Part shown: positions 28,569-36,980 of the stretch, one piece after another
How the letters are laid out: each line of letters begins with the position of its first letter
How positions within the stretch are numbered: the stretch's first letter is position 1
Assembly: GCA_903925075.1 (NCBI GenBank)
Contig: CAIYDQ010000300.1
Span: forward strand, 1 to 36,980
DNA from: an uncultured Geobacter sp.
Lineage (GTDB): Bacteria; Desulfobacterota; Desulfuromonadia; Geobacterales; Geobacteraceae
DNA: 36,980 nucleotides
Reading direction: 5' to 3'
Program-made: the position numbers and the translations under genes
The notes under the pieces: generated by a model
The model's database searches: none
Seen by the model: the letters and a program-made list of their open reading frames with translations, nothing else
Told to the model about the DNA's origin: nothing

Positions 28569-29486
28569 AACCTTCAAGCTTGGATCCGTTTCGTTGTCTT
28601 CCACGATTTCATTGTACTTTTCGATGATTCGCTCCACGGTGATTTTCCGGGCGGCAGTCTTGAACAGGCTAATCTCATAGACGTTGGTCGCAATAAACTG
28701 CTCCACTTCAAGGATGTCGATGCGCCCGTTTATCCCCTGAATGCTTGCCAAGGATTCGGCCCCGGCCATGCTTTCATGGGTCGTGATAATTATCGGCCTT
28801 ACCCCGGCGTTCAGATTTTCCTCGCACTTGCGCATAAGCGCCTCGCTTGGAGCAGTAGTTACATGAATGCTCACTTCATCGATGTTAAAGTCCCCAGTTC
28901 GGGCGCTTACCGAGTCCGAGACTGAAAACCCATGCGACCTTATCGCCCCTTCCGGCATAATAAGGGAAAGCTTCGCTCCGACCAGGTGTTGAAGAACTGC
29001 TCCGGCATACATGGTGCCCGGGGTCGCCTTTTGCCGCTTAACCGCTTGGTTTAAAAGATCCCTTACCATCGACCGCAAAGACTTGCCGGTGTCGTATTTC
29101 AGCTTGAACGGCTGGGCGTTGAAGTAGTCCTCGATCCGCCTTATCCACCAAAATTCGATCGCAGACGTGTCAGCCAAACCGGCAACGTGCATTTCGTTCA
29201 GAAAGGCCACGTACTTTTGCATGTTGCCAAGACTCCCCCTGCTGGTTCTTCCGCCTTCCTCGGCCAACACGCGGGAAACGCCATGCTCCTTCAAGATCCC
29301 CTGGACGGCGGACTTCCCCAAACCCAAAACTTGGCCTTGTTGGTCCGTGACCAGCACTGACGAGTCAAGCGGCAAGCCTTCCTTTTTTGCAAGTCTCGAC
29401 ACGTAGAGGATCGCTGCCAGCTTTCCCTTGCTCGTCAGTTTGTTTTCCAACTGGTATGCGGCAAGCCTTTTTTCGATTTCGGTCAT
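28557..29486 (-). CDS. DUF4928-type protein, candidate restriction endonuclease
   Basis: A 309-residue soluble protein. The N-terminal half has KLAAILYVSRLAKKEGLPLD, GLGKSAVQGILKEHGVSRVL and EEGGRTSRGS, which I recognise as the style of DUF4928 proteins often found beside C5-cytosine methyltransferases. The C-terminal half has strand-helix segments, including a possible nuclease-like DFNIDEVSIHVTT and RPIIITTHES. No standard PD-(D/E)XK or HNH signature can be named with confidence. It overlaps the upstream methyltransferase stop by 4 bases (ATGA), so it is translationally coupled to it. By position it is the likely restriction enzyme of the locus. That is inferred from context, and a regulatory or specificity role is possible. 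Confidence 0.7.
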   Translation of the reverse strand: MTEIEKRLAAYQLENKLTSKGKLAAILYVSRLAKKEGLPLDSSVLVTDQQGQVLGLGKSAVQGILKEHGVSRVLAEEGGRTSRGSLGNMQKYVAFLNEMHVAGLADTSAIEFWWIRRIEDYFNAQPFKLKYDTGKSLRSMVRDLLNQAVKRQKATPGTMYAGAVLQHLVGAKLSLIMPEGAIRSHGFSVSDSVSARTGDFNIDEVSIHVTTAPSEALMRKCEENLNAGVRPIIITTHESMAGAESLASIQGINGRIDILEVEQFIATNVYEISLFKTAARKITVERIIEKYNEIVEDNETDPSLKVLIG

Positions 29487-30559
29487 TCGATTGCCCTTGC
29501 CAACGGCGTCAGCAGATGTTTTGCCAGATACTTGGCAACGGGAACGGCCACGGCATCCCCCATAGCCTTGTATCCGTCGTTATAAGTACCGGGCAGTTTG
29601 TAGGATTCGGGAGCCCCCATGAGGCGCGCGGTCTCCCTTACGGTCAGCAGCCGGGTCGCCAAGCCGTCGTCCGTTTTGAAAACAAGGCTTTGCCGGCTGC
29701 TTCCGCCGGCCGGCGTTCGCAGGCAGCCTGCCACGTCGTCAAAGCGAAGCTCCAAGTATTGTTGGCCCTGCCGAATCCGCTTGTATCCCGGCGCGACGCA
29801 TACCTCGGCCTTCAACAACTCGTTCATGTGACGTTCGGAAATGAGCCCGACGTTGCGAGCGGCGTGCGCCGGCGGATCAAACGGCGCGTCCCACTCGACG
29901 AGGTCCGACAAGGTCTGCTTGCGCGGCGGAGGTTCGGGCATTTTCCACCAGATCCAGTCATCAAGGCCTTTTGCTGCATTCACCACCATGTCGGGATGCA
30001 GCCACGTCGGCTGTTCCGAGCGTAGCGCTTCCGGTATCTCCACGCCGCTCTTGACCGCTATCACGAACACGCGCTGGCGGGATTGCGGAACCCATCGGAC
30101 CGCGTTCAAGACAATCGCGCCTATTCTAAAGCCCCTTGACTGCAGGGCTTGATGTAGTTGGCGATAGTGGGCTCCCCGGGCGTGGGACATAAGCCCGGTC
30201 ACGTTCTCCGCGACCAGCAACGGCGGACAGCAAGTCATTTCTTCCATTATCCGCAACCATTGCCAAACCAAACCGGATCGACCGCCATGAATTCCCGCGG
30301 TCAAGCCGGCCAAAGACAGGTCTTGGCATGGGAAACTGGCCCAAGACAGGGCAGCCTGCGGCAAAGATTCGCCATGCACGTCGGCGATGGAGCCCAGATG
30401 GAAATGGGCCGGCCCGTGATTGGCGCGATACACCTCGGCCTTCTTCTCGCTGTTGTCGTTGGCCCAAACCGCCTTAAAACTCGGCTTCAGTGCGTGCGCA
30501 ACCAGTCCGCTGCCTGCGAAAAACTCGAGAAAAGCCGGACCGTTTTTTGATGCCGTCAT
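29483..30559 (-). CDS. DNA C5-cytosine methyltransferase (first of two)
   Basis: Methylates cytosine at C5 using S-adenosylmethionine. With the ATG at 30559 the product is 358 residues. Motifs are motif I FLEFFAGSGLVAHAL, motif IV SFPCQDLSLAG with nucleophile Cys78, motif VI AENVTGL (Glu118), motif VIII PQSRQRVFVIAV, the segment AGCLRTPAGGSSRQ, and motif X near the end (MGDAVAVPVAKYLAKHLL). The start at 30559 has AAGGA 11 bases upstream; an ATG 12 bases earlier abuts that box and is less likely. The stop overlaps the DUF4928-type gene. It differs clearly from the second methyltransferase, so the two probably modify different strands or sites. Confidence 0.93.
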   Translation of the reverse strand: MTASKNGPAFLEFFAGSGLVAHALKPSFKAVWANDNSEKKAEVYRANHGPAHFHLGSIADVHGESLPQAALSWASFPCQDLSLAGLTAGIHGGRSGLVWQWLRIMEEMTCCPPLLVAENVTGLMSHARGAHYRQLHQALQSRGFRIGAIVLNAVRWVPQSRQRVFVIAVKSGVEIPEALRSEQPTWLHPDMVVNAAKGLDDWIWWKMPEPPPRKQTLSDLVEWDAPFDPPAHAARNVGLISERHMNELLKAEVCVAPGYKRIRQGQQYLELRFDDVAGCLRTPAGGSSRQSLVFKTDDGLATRLLTVRETARLMGAPESYKLPGTYNDGYKAMGDAVAVPVAKYLAKHLLTPLARAIE

Positions 30560-30919
30560 TGCTTTATTCATTCCTTAGTTCTGATCCCTGTAAGCGAAAT
30601 ATACTAATTTTTAGCCGTTTATACCACGGCTAGACCGTCCAATGGAAGATCAATTGTGGTTGGGCACGAAAAAGGGCGTCGGGATTCAAAAGGAAATTCG
30701 CTCGTCGGCCAAAAGCGTCAGATGCGACCCGCAGCCCGAAAGATGGGACCGGAGGAACGCAACGCAGACATCCACGGCCGATCATTGTATTAAGTACAAC
30801 TTTGAGGGAAGTTCTGCGGTCTTGCGGACGGACGGGAGAACGTTTCGGATCGGTGCGGGCGCGGCAGGCGGCCGTTCCGGCTTTGCAGGAAAGGCGGCCC
30901 CTGCCGGAAGGGCCTTGCT
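30560..30919. other. 360-base gap between the two methyltransferase genes
   Basis: No convincing gene is seen; the short open frames lack ribosome sites and family features. A small inverted repeat, ttgta-5-tacaa (30785-30799), lies in a locally AT-rich patch and could be an operator controlling the downstream methyltransferase-DUF4928 pair. No controller (C) protein gene is present nearby. Confidence 0.35.
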
Positions 30920-32086
30920 TCATCTCATCAGTTCGTTCGCCACAGGGTTCAGGTAATTGACGGCAATCCATTCGATAACGGGAACGCAGACGGCGTCGCC
31001 AAACCCAAACAGCGCCTGGTTGAGCGGAGCGTCGACAATGAATCCCTCCGCGCCCATTAGGCGGGCGCATTCCGTCGGAGTCAACAACCTTGCCGCATAT
31101 CGTCCTTCGCCGGCCTTGAATAGGATCTGCCTGCCGCTCCCGCCGCGAGGAGTCCTGAGGCACCCCGCAACGCCGTCGGTGCGAAGTTCCGCCATAGTTT
31201 TTCCGTTCCGCACCCTTCGGAAAATCGTGCCGTAGGCAAGTTGCCGGTCGCAGATCATTTTATCGGCAATTGCCCTGTGTCGGGGGCTCATCTGATCGAG
31301 AAGGTATTGTGCGCGTTCCTTGCTCCACCAGTACGACGATACTTCCGGGAGATCCTCCAATATACTGGAAAGGGAGTCGGCCCGCCGGGGTTGCGAAGGC
31401 AATGCGCGGATGTTCCAACGAATGTTTTCATGCGAGAGGATGAACTCGGCTAACGCTCTCGGTCTTGCGTCGCTTTGAAAGAACTGGAATTGCTCCTTGA
31501 CGGAATCCACGCGCATAGGCTTGTCGAGCGAACCGACCACGAAAAGACGCTGTCGGCTTTGAGGCACGAACCGCGCAGCATCGAGAATGAATGCGTCGAC
31601 GCCGTATCCGAGTTCATTGAGGGCGGCAAGCGCCTGCTGTAAATCGGAGCCGCGATTGGACGTCAGGAACCCGGTCACGTTTTCCAGCAGCACGATCGGC
31701 GGTTTGCCGCGTTCCAGCCTTTCGAGGATGCGGATAAACCCCCAAAATGCAGAAGAATGGCTGCCGGCAAGTCCTTTGCGAGCGCCTGCAAGAGATAGGT
31801 CGTTGCAGGGAAAGGAGGCAGTTGCCAAGGTCACGGACGGCACCGCAGTCGGGTCTATTTCATGAATGTCGCCTTCCAAGAGATGGTCCTCGGCGTCTGC
31901 GAAATGGCCGCGGTAAATCGCGCATTTCTGCTCGTCAATGTCGTTTGCGAACACGACTTCCCATCCCTGGCGTTCGAGCCCCATCCGCATCAATCCGATT
32001 CCCGAAAAGAATTCAGCGACCGTTTTCAGGGGAGCCGCCGAGCGAAGAGGTTCAGCCTCGTTTATCGACATCGCATCCATCGTCAT
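30920..32086 (-). CDS. DNA C5-cytosine methyltransferase (second of two)
   Basis: A 388-residue cytosine-C5 methyltransferase. Motif I is VAEFFSGIGLMRMGLE. Motif IV is SFPCNDLSLAG with nucleophile Cys94. Motif VI is LLENVTGFL (Glu135) and motif VIII is VPQSRQRLFVVGS. The segment AGCLRTPRGGSGRQ and the closing FGDAVCVPVIEWIAVNYL are intact. The ATG at 32086 has GGAGG about 12 bases upstream; two further Met codons follow within six residues, so the exact start is uncertain. It is upstream of the first methyltransferase on the same strand, separated by 360 bases. The shared AGCLRTP-GGS-RQ segment shows the two are related, but the target-recognition regions differ. Confidence 0.93.
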   Translation of the reverse strand: MTMDAMSINEAEPLRSAAPLKTVAEFFSGIGLMRMGLERQGWEVVFANDIDEQKCAIYRGHFADAEDHLLEGDIHEIDPTAVPSVTLATASFPCNDLSLAGARKGLAGSHSSAFWGFIRILERLERGKPPIVLLENVTGFLTSNRGSDLQQALAALNELGYGVDAFILDAARFVPQSRQRLFVVGSLDKPMRVDSVKEQFQFFQSDARPRALAEFILSHENIRWNIRALPSQPRRADSLSSILEDLPEVSSYWWSKERAQYLLDQMSPRHRAIADKMICDRQLAYGTIFRRVRNGKTMAELRTDGVAGCLRTPRGGSGRQILFKAGEGRYAARLLTPTECARLMGAEGFIVDAPLNQALFGFGDAVCVPVIEWIAVNYLNPVANELMR

Positions 32087-32478
32087 TGCGAACTCGAGCC
32101 TCCATATCTCAGGCTTTTTGGCATTTCACAATGCTACTCGCTCTCGGCAAACGCGCAAGGCAACTTAATCGCTGTGCATTCAGCAGATTTTTACAGGTCA
32201 GCGCAGCCTTTGAAATTTTTTGTCATTTTGTTTTTGAGCGGCTATAGGAGTGAGCGGCGGCGCAGCCGACGTGTAGGCCCGCGGCGCGATGCCTGCCAAC
32301 GGCAAGAAGAACAAGGGGTCAGGATGCTCGGCAACTGCACCCCGCAAAAAGAAAAAACTCCTACCCCTCGATTTTTTTAAACGTGGGAGTCATCAGCTTA
32401 CCTCAGCTTATAAGCGCCGCAACGACTTTTGCCGGGGCAGATCACACGCCCGCTTGCGAAGGGAGAACGCCCCCATCA
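32087..32478. other. Non-coding gap before the 42-bp array
   Basis: No convincing gene. The start (32087-32240) is AT-rich and is the likely promoter region of the second methyltransferase, but I see no clear -35/-10 pair. The segment from about 32314 to 32393 (ggggtcaggatgctcggcaa, then an actccta...tgggagt weak hairpin around a T7 run) looks like debris of a transposon or REP-transposase flank. Open frames here run into the repeat array and lack ribosome sites. Confidence 0.3.
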
Positions 32479-32898
32479 TTCAAGCGGATCGATCCTCCCA
32501 AGCGGCAAATGCATCCTTCGTTCAAGCGGATCGACCCACCCGAGCGGCAAAGGCATCCGTCATTCAAGCGGATCGATCCTCCCGAGCGGCAAATGCATCC
32601 GCTGTTCAAGCGGATCTATCCTCCCGAGCGGCAAATACATCCTTCGTTCAAGCGGATCGATCCTCCCGAGCGGCAAATGCATCCTTCGTTCAAGCGGATC
32701 GATCCTCCCAAGCGGCAAATGCATCCTTCGTTCAAGCGGATCGATCCACCCGAGCGGCAAAGGCATCCGTCGTTCAAGCGGATCGATCCTCCCGCGCCGC
32801 AAATGCATCCGCTGTTCAAGCGGATCGATCCTCCTGAGCGGCAAATGCATCCGCTGTTCAAGCGGATCGATCCTCCTGAGAAGAGAACGCAACCGCCT
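32479..32898. repeat. 42-bp tandem repeat array, ten units, 18 GATC sites
   Basis: Nine full units and one partial unit of exactly 42 bases start at 32479, 32521, 32563, 32605, 32647, 32689, 32731, 32773, 32815 and 32857. Each starts ttcaagcggatcgatcc (with small changes). Most contain the palindrome ggatcgatcc, which holds two GATC sites, and several contain atgcat. Units 1 and 6 are identical, and units 2/7 and 3/8 are close pairs, so a 210-base block of five units seems to have been duplicated. Since 42 is a multiple of three, several frames stay open in both directions (for example 14-residue FKRIDPPERQMHPS repeats). None has a ribosome site, so I treat the array as non-coding. Confidence 0.95.
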
Positions 32899-32929
32899 TT
32901 TGAGTGAACCGATAGGGGAATGTCTCATA

Positions 32930-32975
32930 TCCCCCTCATCCGGCCTTCGGCCACCTTCTCCCTCAGGGAGAAGGG
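32930..32975. repeat. REP-like palindrome
   Basis: A perfect 9-base stem (ccttctccc, 32954-32962, and gggagaagg, 32966-32974) with a 3-base loop, preceded by the small ccggccttcggcc hairpin. It resembles REP-type intergenic repeats seen widely in bacteria. It lies just right of the 42-bp array. Confidence 0.7.
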
Positions 32976-33149
32976 TTCAACGAAAGATTGTCGTTAATCA
33001 TGCGGCCAGGAAAACGAGCCGCAGTTGAGTGGACCAATGCGATACTGCAACAATGTATAAGATAGGCGGTGGGGACTTTGGTAACTAGATATCGGTTTCG
33101 AGCTGGCCCGCAGGGACGAGCGACGGGTTATGTGAAGGGAGGGAGCATC

Positions 33150-33648
33150 ATGCTGGTCGGCTTCAAAGCACAGAATCACCGCAGCAAACCAAGTATTCCG
33201 GATCCCGGCGTCATGTTGACGATCAAGCATTGCCGGCTGGTGACTTCGCCCAGATGCATGAGCGGTTCCAGTTCACGGTTGACGTAGCCTCAGCCGCTCA
33301 TAACAAGAAGCTCGATCGCCACTTCGCGATCGAGAACAGCGGCCTCGAGGCTTCATGGGCTGGCGAGAGGGTTTACTGCACCCCCCCATACTCCGCGATC
33401 GAGCTGTGGTTAAAAAAGCCTGGCAGGAAACGGACGCGGAACTGGTCGTGATGCTTCTTCCGGCAAACAGGACTGAGCAGGTCTGGCGGCAGCGGCGCAT
33501 CGAGGCTTACAGGGATAAAGCCGGATCCCCGCTTCGAGTTGAATTTCTCCCTGGTCGGCTACGTTTTTTGAAGCCAGGACAAACGGTGATAGGCCCGAAT
33601 GAGCGTCCGCCCTTCGGCTGCGTTCTTTGTATCCGGCAACGCACATAA
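33150..33648 (+). pseudogene. Phage-type DNA N6-adenine methyltransferase (Dam family) with two frameshifts
   Basis: Three frame segments together match the phage Dam family (PF05869 style): MLVGFKAQNH at the start, FAQMHERFQFTVDVAS, GLEASWAGERVYCTPPYS, then ELVVMLLPANRTEQVW, FLPGRLRFLKPGQTVIGPNE and RPPFGCVLCI. Restoring one C at 33179-33180 (cacCg) and one A in the A6 run at 33412-33417 gives a continuous 166-residue protein. The usual (N/D)PPY catalytic motif reads TPPY, so the rebuilt enzyme might still be impaired. The start has a strong AAGGGAGGGAG box. It is probably a prophage remnant. It may have methylated GATC, as T1 Dam does; the neighbouring array is dense in that site. Confidence 0.75.
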
Positions 33649-33658
33649 CTATGGAATC

Positions 33659-34243
33659 TCACGGCTCAACCGCCTCAGGCTGCGGAAGCTGCCTGTCGAA
33701 AACCTCCCAAAGGTTCAGGTGCAGCTCTGGAAAGACGGCAAGGGGAAGGACCTCGTCCCAGCCGAAAACTTCCGGCGCACTATAGCGACCATCACCAAGA
33801 AGAAAACGCTCGACCAACTCCTCTGCCGGATAAACGATCAGGTATTCACGCACGCCGAAACGCTCGTAAAGTGCCTTTTTCTCCCTCTTGTCTTTCAAAG
33901 CTGTGGAGGGCGAGAGGATTTCAATCACCAGGTCAGGCGCTCCCTGAATGTTGGCTTCTGTGATTTTGCTCTTGTCGCAGATAACCAGGAGGTCAGGCTG
34001 AACTATATTTGCCTCATCAAAAACAACATCGATCGGAGCATGAAAAGGTTGACAACCCTTTCCCTTTAAGTGTTGAGCAAACAAGGAACTGATGTACATA
34101 CTGATCTTCTGGTGCCGAATCGACGGGGCCGGAGTCATTGCGTACGCTTTTCCATTAATAATCTCCCAGCGCTCGTCTTCCGGCCAACGTAAATAGTCGC
34201 TGTAGGTAAAACCATTTCCCATTTTTTCTGCTGTAGGCCCCAT
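33659..34243 (-). CDS. Uma2-family (DUF820) nuclease-fold protein
   Basis: A 194-residue member of the Uma2/DUF820 family, which has a PD-(D/E)XK endonuclease fold and is abundant in cyanobacteria and scattered elsewhere. Visible are the N-terminal YLRWPEDERWEIINGKAYAM, the active-site Asp in IVQPDLLVICD, Glu in PDLVIEILSPSTALKDKREK with the nearby Lys, and YLIVYPAEELVERF. Cellular function is unknown for the family. I chose the ATG at 34243 because GGAGG lies 5 bases before it; the open frame starts five codons earlier at a TTG whose own ribosome site is absent. It is convergent with the Dam-type pseudogene, 10 bases away, and may have arrived with the accessory region. Confidence 0.88.
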   Translation of the reverse strand: MGPTAEKMGNGFTYSDYLRWPEDERWEIINGKAYAMTPAPSIRHQKISMYISSLFAQHLKGKGCQPFHAPIDVVFDEANIVQPDLLVICDKSKITEANIQGAPDLVIEILSPSTALKDKREKKALYERFGVREYLIVYPAEELVERFLLGDGRYSAPEVFGWDEVLPLAVFPELHLNLWEVFDRQLPQPEAVEP

Positions 34244-34332
34244 GGTTTCCTCCATCAATCGAAAGCGTTGCTCACCGTCGTCCTTGTAACACGGATTCGG
34301 GTTCTGAAAAGAGAAAATAACGAGTTATCCAG

Positions 34333-35862
34333 TTACCCCGTCTTCCGGTCCAGGCTGCGGTACTGGATCGCCTCGGAGATGTGCTGCTCAGCTATCCCGG
34401 CGCTGCCATCAAGATCGGCGATGGTGCGGGCCACCTTCAGAATCCTCGTGTAGCTGCGCGCCGAAAGGCCAAGCCGATCCGTAACCATCTCCAGCATCCG
34501 GTTCCCGGCGGCGTCCGTCTCGCAGAACTTGCGGATCATCCTGGCGCTCATCTGCGCGTTGCAGCGCACGCGGGTCCCTTTGAAGCGCTCCTTTTGCACC
34601 TCGCGCGAAAGCGCCACGCGCGCGGCGATCGCCCCCGATCCCTCGGCCTCTCCCCGGTCGGCCAGATCGCGATACTTGACGGCGGGGACCTCGATGTGGA
34701 TGTCTATGCGGTCCAAAAGCGGGCCGGAAATGCGGGAGCGATAGCGCTGGATCATGAGCGGCGTGCACGAGCAAAGATGTACGGAATCCCCCAAATACCC
34801 GCAAGGACACGGGTTCATCGCGGCTACCAGCATGATTCGGCTGGGATAGGTGACGGAGGAGAGCGCCCGGGAGATGGTGACCCTGCCGTCTTCCATGGGC
34901 TGGCGCAGCACTTCCAGGACGTGCTTCTTGAACTCGGGGAGCTCGTCCAGAAAAAGCACGCCGTTGTGGGAAAGGGAGACCTCGCCGGGCTTGGGGGTGT
35001 TGCTGCCGCCGATCAGGCCGACGTCGGAGATGGTATGGTGTGGGGAGCGGAACGGCCGGCAGGAGACCAGCGCGTGGTCGCGCTCCAAAAGCCCCATGAC
35101 GCTGTACACCTTGGTGGTCTCGATCGCCTCTTCGAAGAGCATGGGTGGGAGGATGGAGGGGATGCGCCGCGCCAGCATGGTCTTGCCGGAGCCGGGAGGA
35201 CCGATCATCAGCAGGTTGTGCGAGCCGGCGGCGGCCACCTCCAGCGCGCGCTTGGCGTGCTCCTGCCCTTTCACCTCGCAAAAGTCGTCCCCGGCTTCTC
35301 CCCCCTGGCTGAACAACGCGTCGATGTCGGCGCTGTAGGCGGGGATCGCCAGGGTGCCGTTCAGGAAGTCGACGACCTGCGAAAGTTCGCTGACCCCGAT
35401 CACTTCCACCCCTTCGACCACCCCCGCCTCGCACAGGTTGTCCACGGGGATGATGATGCCGGCCAGCCCCGCCTCTCGCGCCGCCACGGCCACCGAGAGG
35501 CAGCCGCGCACCGGCTTCACCCCGCCGTCCAGCGACAGCTCCCCCAGCATGACGTAACGCTGCAACAGCTCTCTGCGAATGACGCCGGTGGCGGCCAGGA
35601 TGCCGATGGAGATGGGAAGATCGAAAGACGCCCCCTCCTTCTTGACGTCGGCGGGGGCGAGGTTGACCGTAATCTTTCTGTTGGGAAAATCGTAACCGGA
35701 GTTTTTGAGAGCGGCCTTGACCCTGTCCTTGCTCTCCTTAACCGCGCCGTCGGGAAGCCCTACCGTGGCAAGCTGTGGCAGGCCTTGCGCGATGTCGACC
35801 TCGACGTCGATCAAGATGGCGTCGATGCCGATCAGCGCACTGGAGAGTACCTTGGCGAGCAT
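34333..35862 (-). CDS. comM: YifB/ComM-family Mg-chelatase-like AAA+ ATPase
   Basis: A 509-residue AAA+ protein. It has an N-terminal Lon-protease-like fold (MLAKVLSSALIGIDAILIDV), a Walker A motif (MIGPPGSGKTMLARR), a Walker B-type GVLFLDELPEF, and the Mg-chelatase-like C-terminal domain with CNAQMSARMIRKFC and LSARSYTRILKVARTIADL. ComM (YifB) is a branch-migration helicase that promotes integration of incoming DNA during natural transformation in species studied. In Geobacter-type bacteria its role is less clear. It is full length and marks the return to core chromosome after the accessory region. trxB is upstream on the same strand, separated by a terminator, so yifB likely has its own promoter or reads through. 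Confidence 0.93.
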   Translation of the reverse strand: MLAKVLSSALIGIDAILIDVEVDIAQGLPQLATVGLPDGAVKESKDRVKAALKNSGYDFPNRKITVNLAPADVKKEGASFDLPISIGILAATGVIRRELLQRYVMLGELSLDGGVKPVRGCLSVAVAAREAGLAGIIIPVDNLCEAGVVEGVEVIGVSELSQVVDFLNGTLAIPAYSADIDALFSQGGEAGDDFCEVKGQEHAKRALEVAAAGSHNLLMIGPPGSGKTMLARRIPSILPPMLFEEAIETTKVYSVMGLLERDHALVSCRPFRSPHHTISDVGLIGGSNTPKPGEVSLSHNGVLFLDELPEFKKHVLEVLRQPMEDGRVTISRALSSVTYPSRIMLVAAMNPCPCGYLGDSVHLCSCTPLMIQRYRSRISGPLLDRIDIHIEVPAVKYRDLADRGEAEGSGAIAARVALSREVQKERFKGTRVRCNAQMSARMIRKFCETDAAGNRMLEMVTDRLGLSARSYTRILKVARTIADLDGSAGIAEQHISEAIQYRSLDRKTG

Positions 35863-35879
35863 GAGAACCCCCGGTCATG

Positions 35880-35904
35880 AAAAGGGCGGGGGTTAAACCC
35901 GCCC
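35880..35904 (-). terminator. Rho-independent terminator of trxB
   Basis: On the minus strand GGGCGGG (35904-35898) pairs with CCCGCCC (35890-35884) around a 7-base loop and is followed by TTTT. It lies 20 bases after the trxB stop and just before the yifB start. Confidence 0.85.
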
Positions 35905-35923
35905 CTGATCCGTTGCAAAACCC

Positions 35924-36979
<1,056 letters not shown>

Positions 36980-36980
36980 T

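Noticed and set aside
30630..31163. Minus-strand frame overlapping the methyltransferase gap and the second methyltransferase
   Set aside because: It has no ribosome site, an odd composition and no recognisable domain, and it overlaps the clearly coding methyltransferase in another frame.
32479..32898. CRISPR-like array
   Set aside because: The units are contiguous and near-identical over all 42 bases, with no variable spacers and no cas genes nearby.
32383..32907. Open frames through the 42-bp array encoding 14-residue repeats in several frames
   Set aside because: A 42-base unit keeps any stop-free frame open. There is no ribosome site, the start is a GTG in debris, and both strands are open equally, so coding is not supported.

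Overview
The window looks like a chromosomal segment of a GC-rich Geobacter-type bacterium (Desulfuromonadota; Geobacter, Geomonas or Citrifermentans-like). The protein styles, the indirect tRNA amidation genes next to mtnA-glnE, the large sensor-kinase cluster and a geopeptide-like RiPP cassette all point there. The lineage is inferred from gene content, not from a database search.

Left half (1-17000) is mostly housekeeping. gatC, gatA and gatB (Asp/Glu-tRNA amidotransferase) are followed by mtnA, glnE and a YbgC-type thioesterase on the + strand. lspA and ileS are on the - strand, and kup diverges from ileS. Next on the - strand come a small conserved protein, an endonuclease/exonuclease/phosphatase-fold protein and a class I/II aminotransferase. 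The gaps between these genes are unusually rich in short dispersed palindromes of at least five kinds.

Middle (17000-25300): an uncharacterised + strand protein, then a - strand signalling cluster (periplasmic substrate-binding protein, membrane-bound hybrid histidine kinase, soluble hybrid kinase). Divergent from it is a compact RiPP cassette. It has a strong promoter, a 32-residue precursor with a Cys-Cys core that is too small for ordinary ORF calling, a terminator-like hairpin, and a radical SAM/SPASM maturase broken by one single-base frameshift. The cassette ends in a strong terminator and an IS200/IS605-like hairpin pair. A TonB-dependent receptor lies convergently beyond it, with two terminator-like hairpins in its leader.

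Right accessory region (27850-34250), visibly less GC-rich: a Vsr mismatch endonuclease, a DUF4928-type protein (candidate restriction enzyme) and two different C5-cytosine methyltransferases, together a candidate type II restriction-modification locus for an asymmetric site. Then comes a 42-bp tandem array of ten units carrying 18 GATC sites, a REP-like palindrome, a phage-type Dam methyltransferase with two single-base frameshifts, and a Uma2 nuclease-fold protein. Core genes resume with yifB (comM) and trxB.

The most interesting parts are the RiPP cassette with its possible receptor, the two-methyltransferase/DUF4928/Vsr island, and the GATC-dense helically phased array beside a decayed Dam gene. 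All three frameshifts I can reconstruct are loss of one base, at or beside a short homopolymer. Sequencing undercalls are therefore a live alternative to gene decay.
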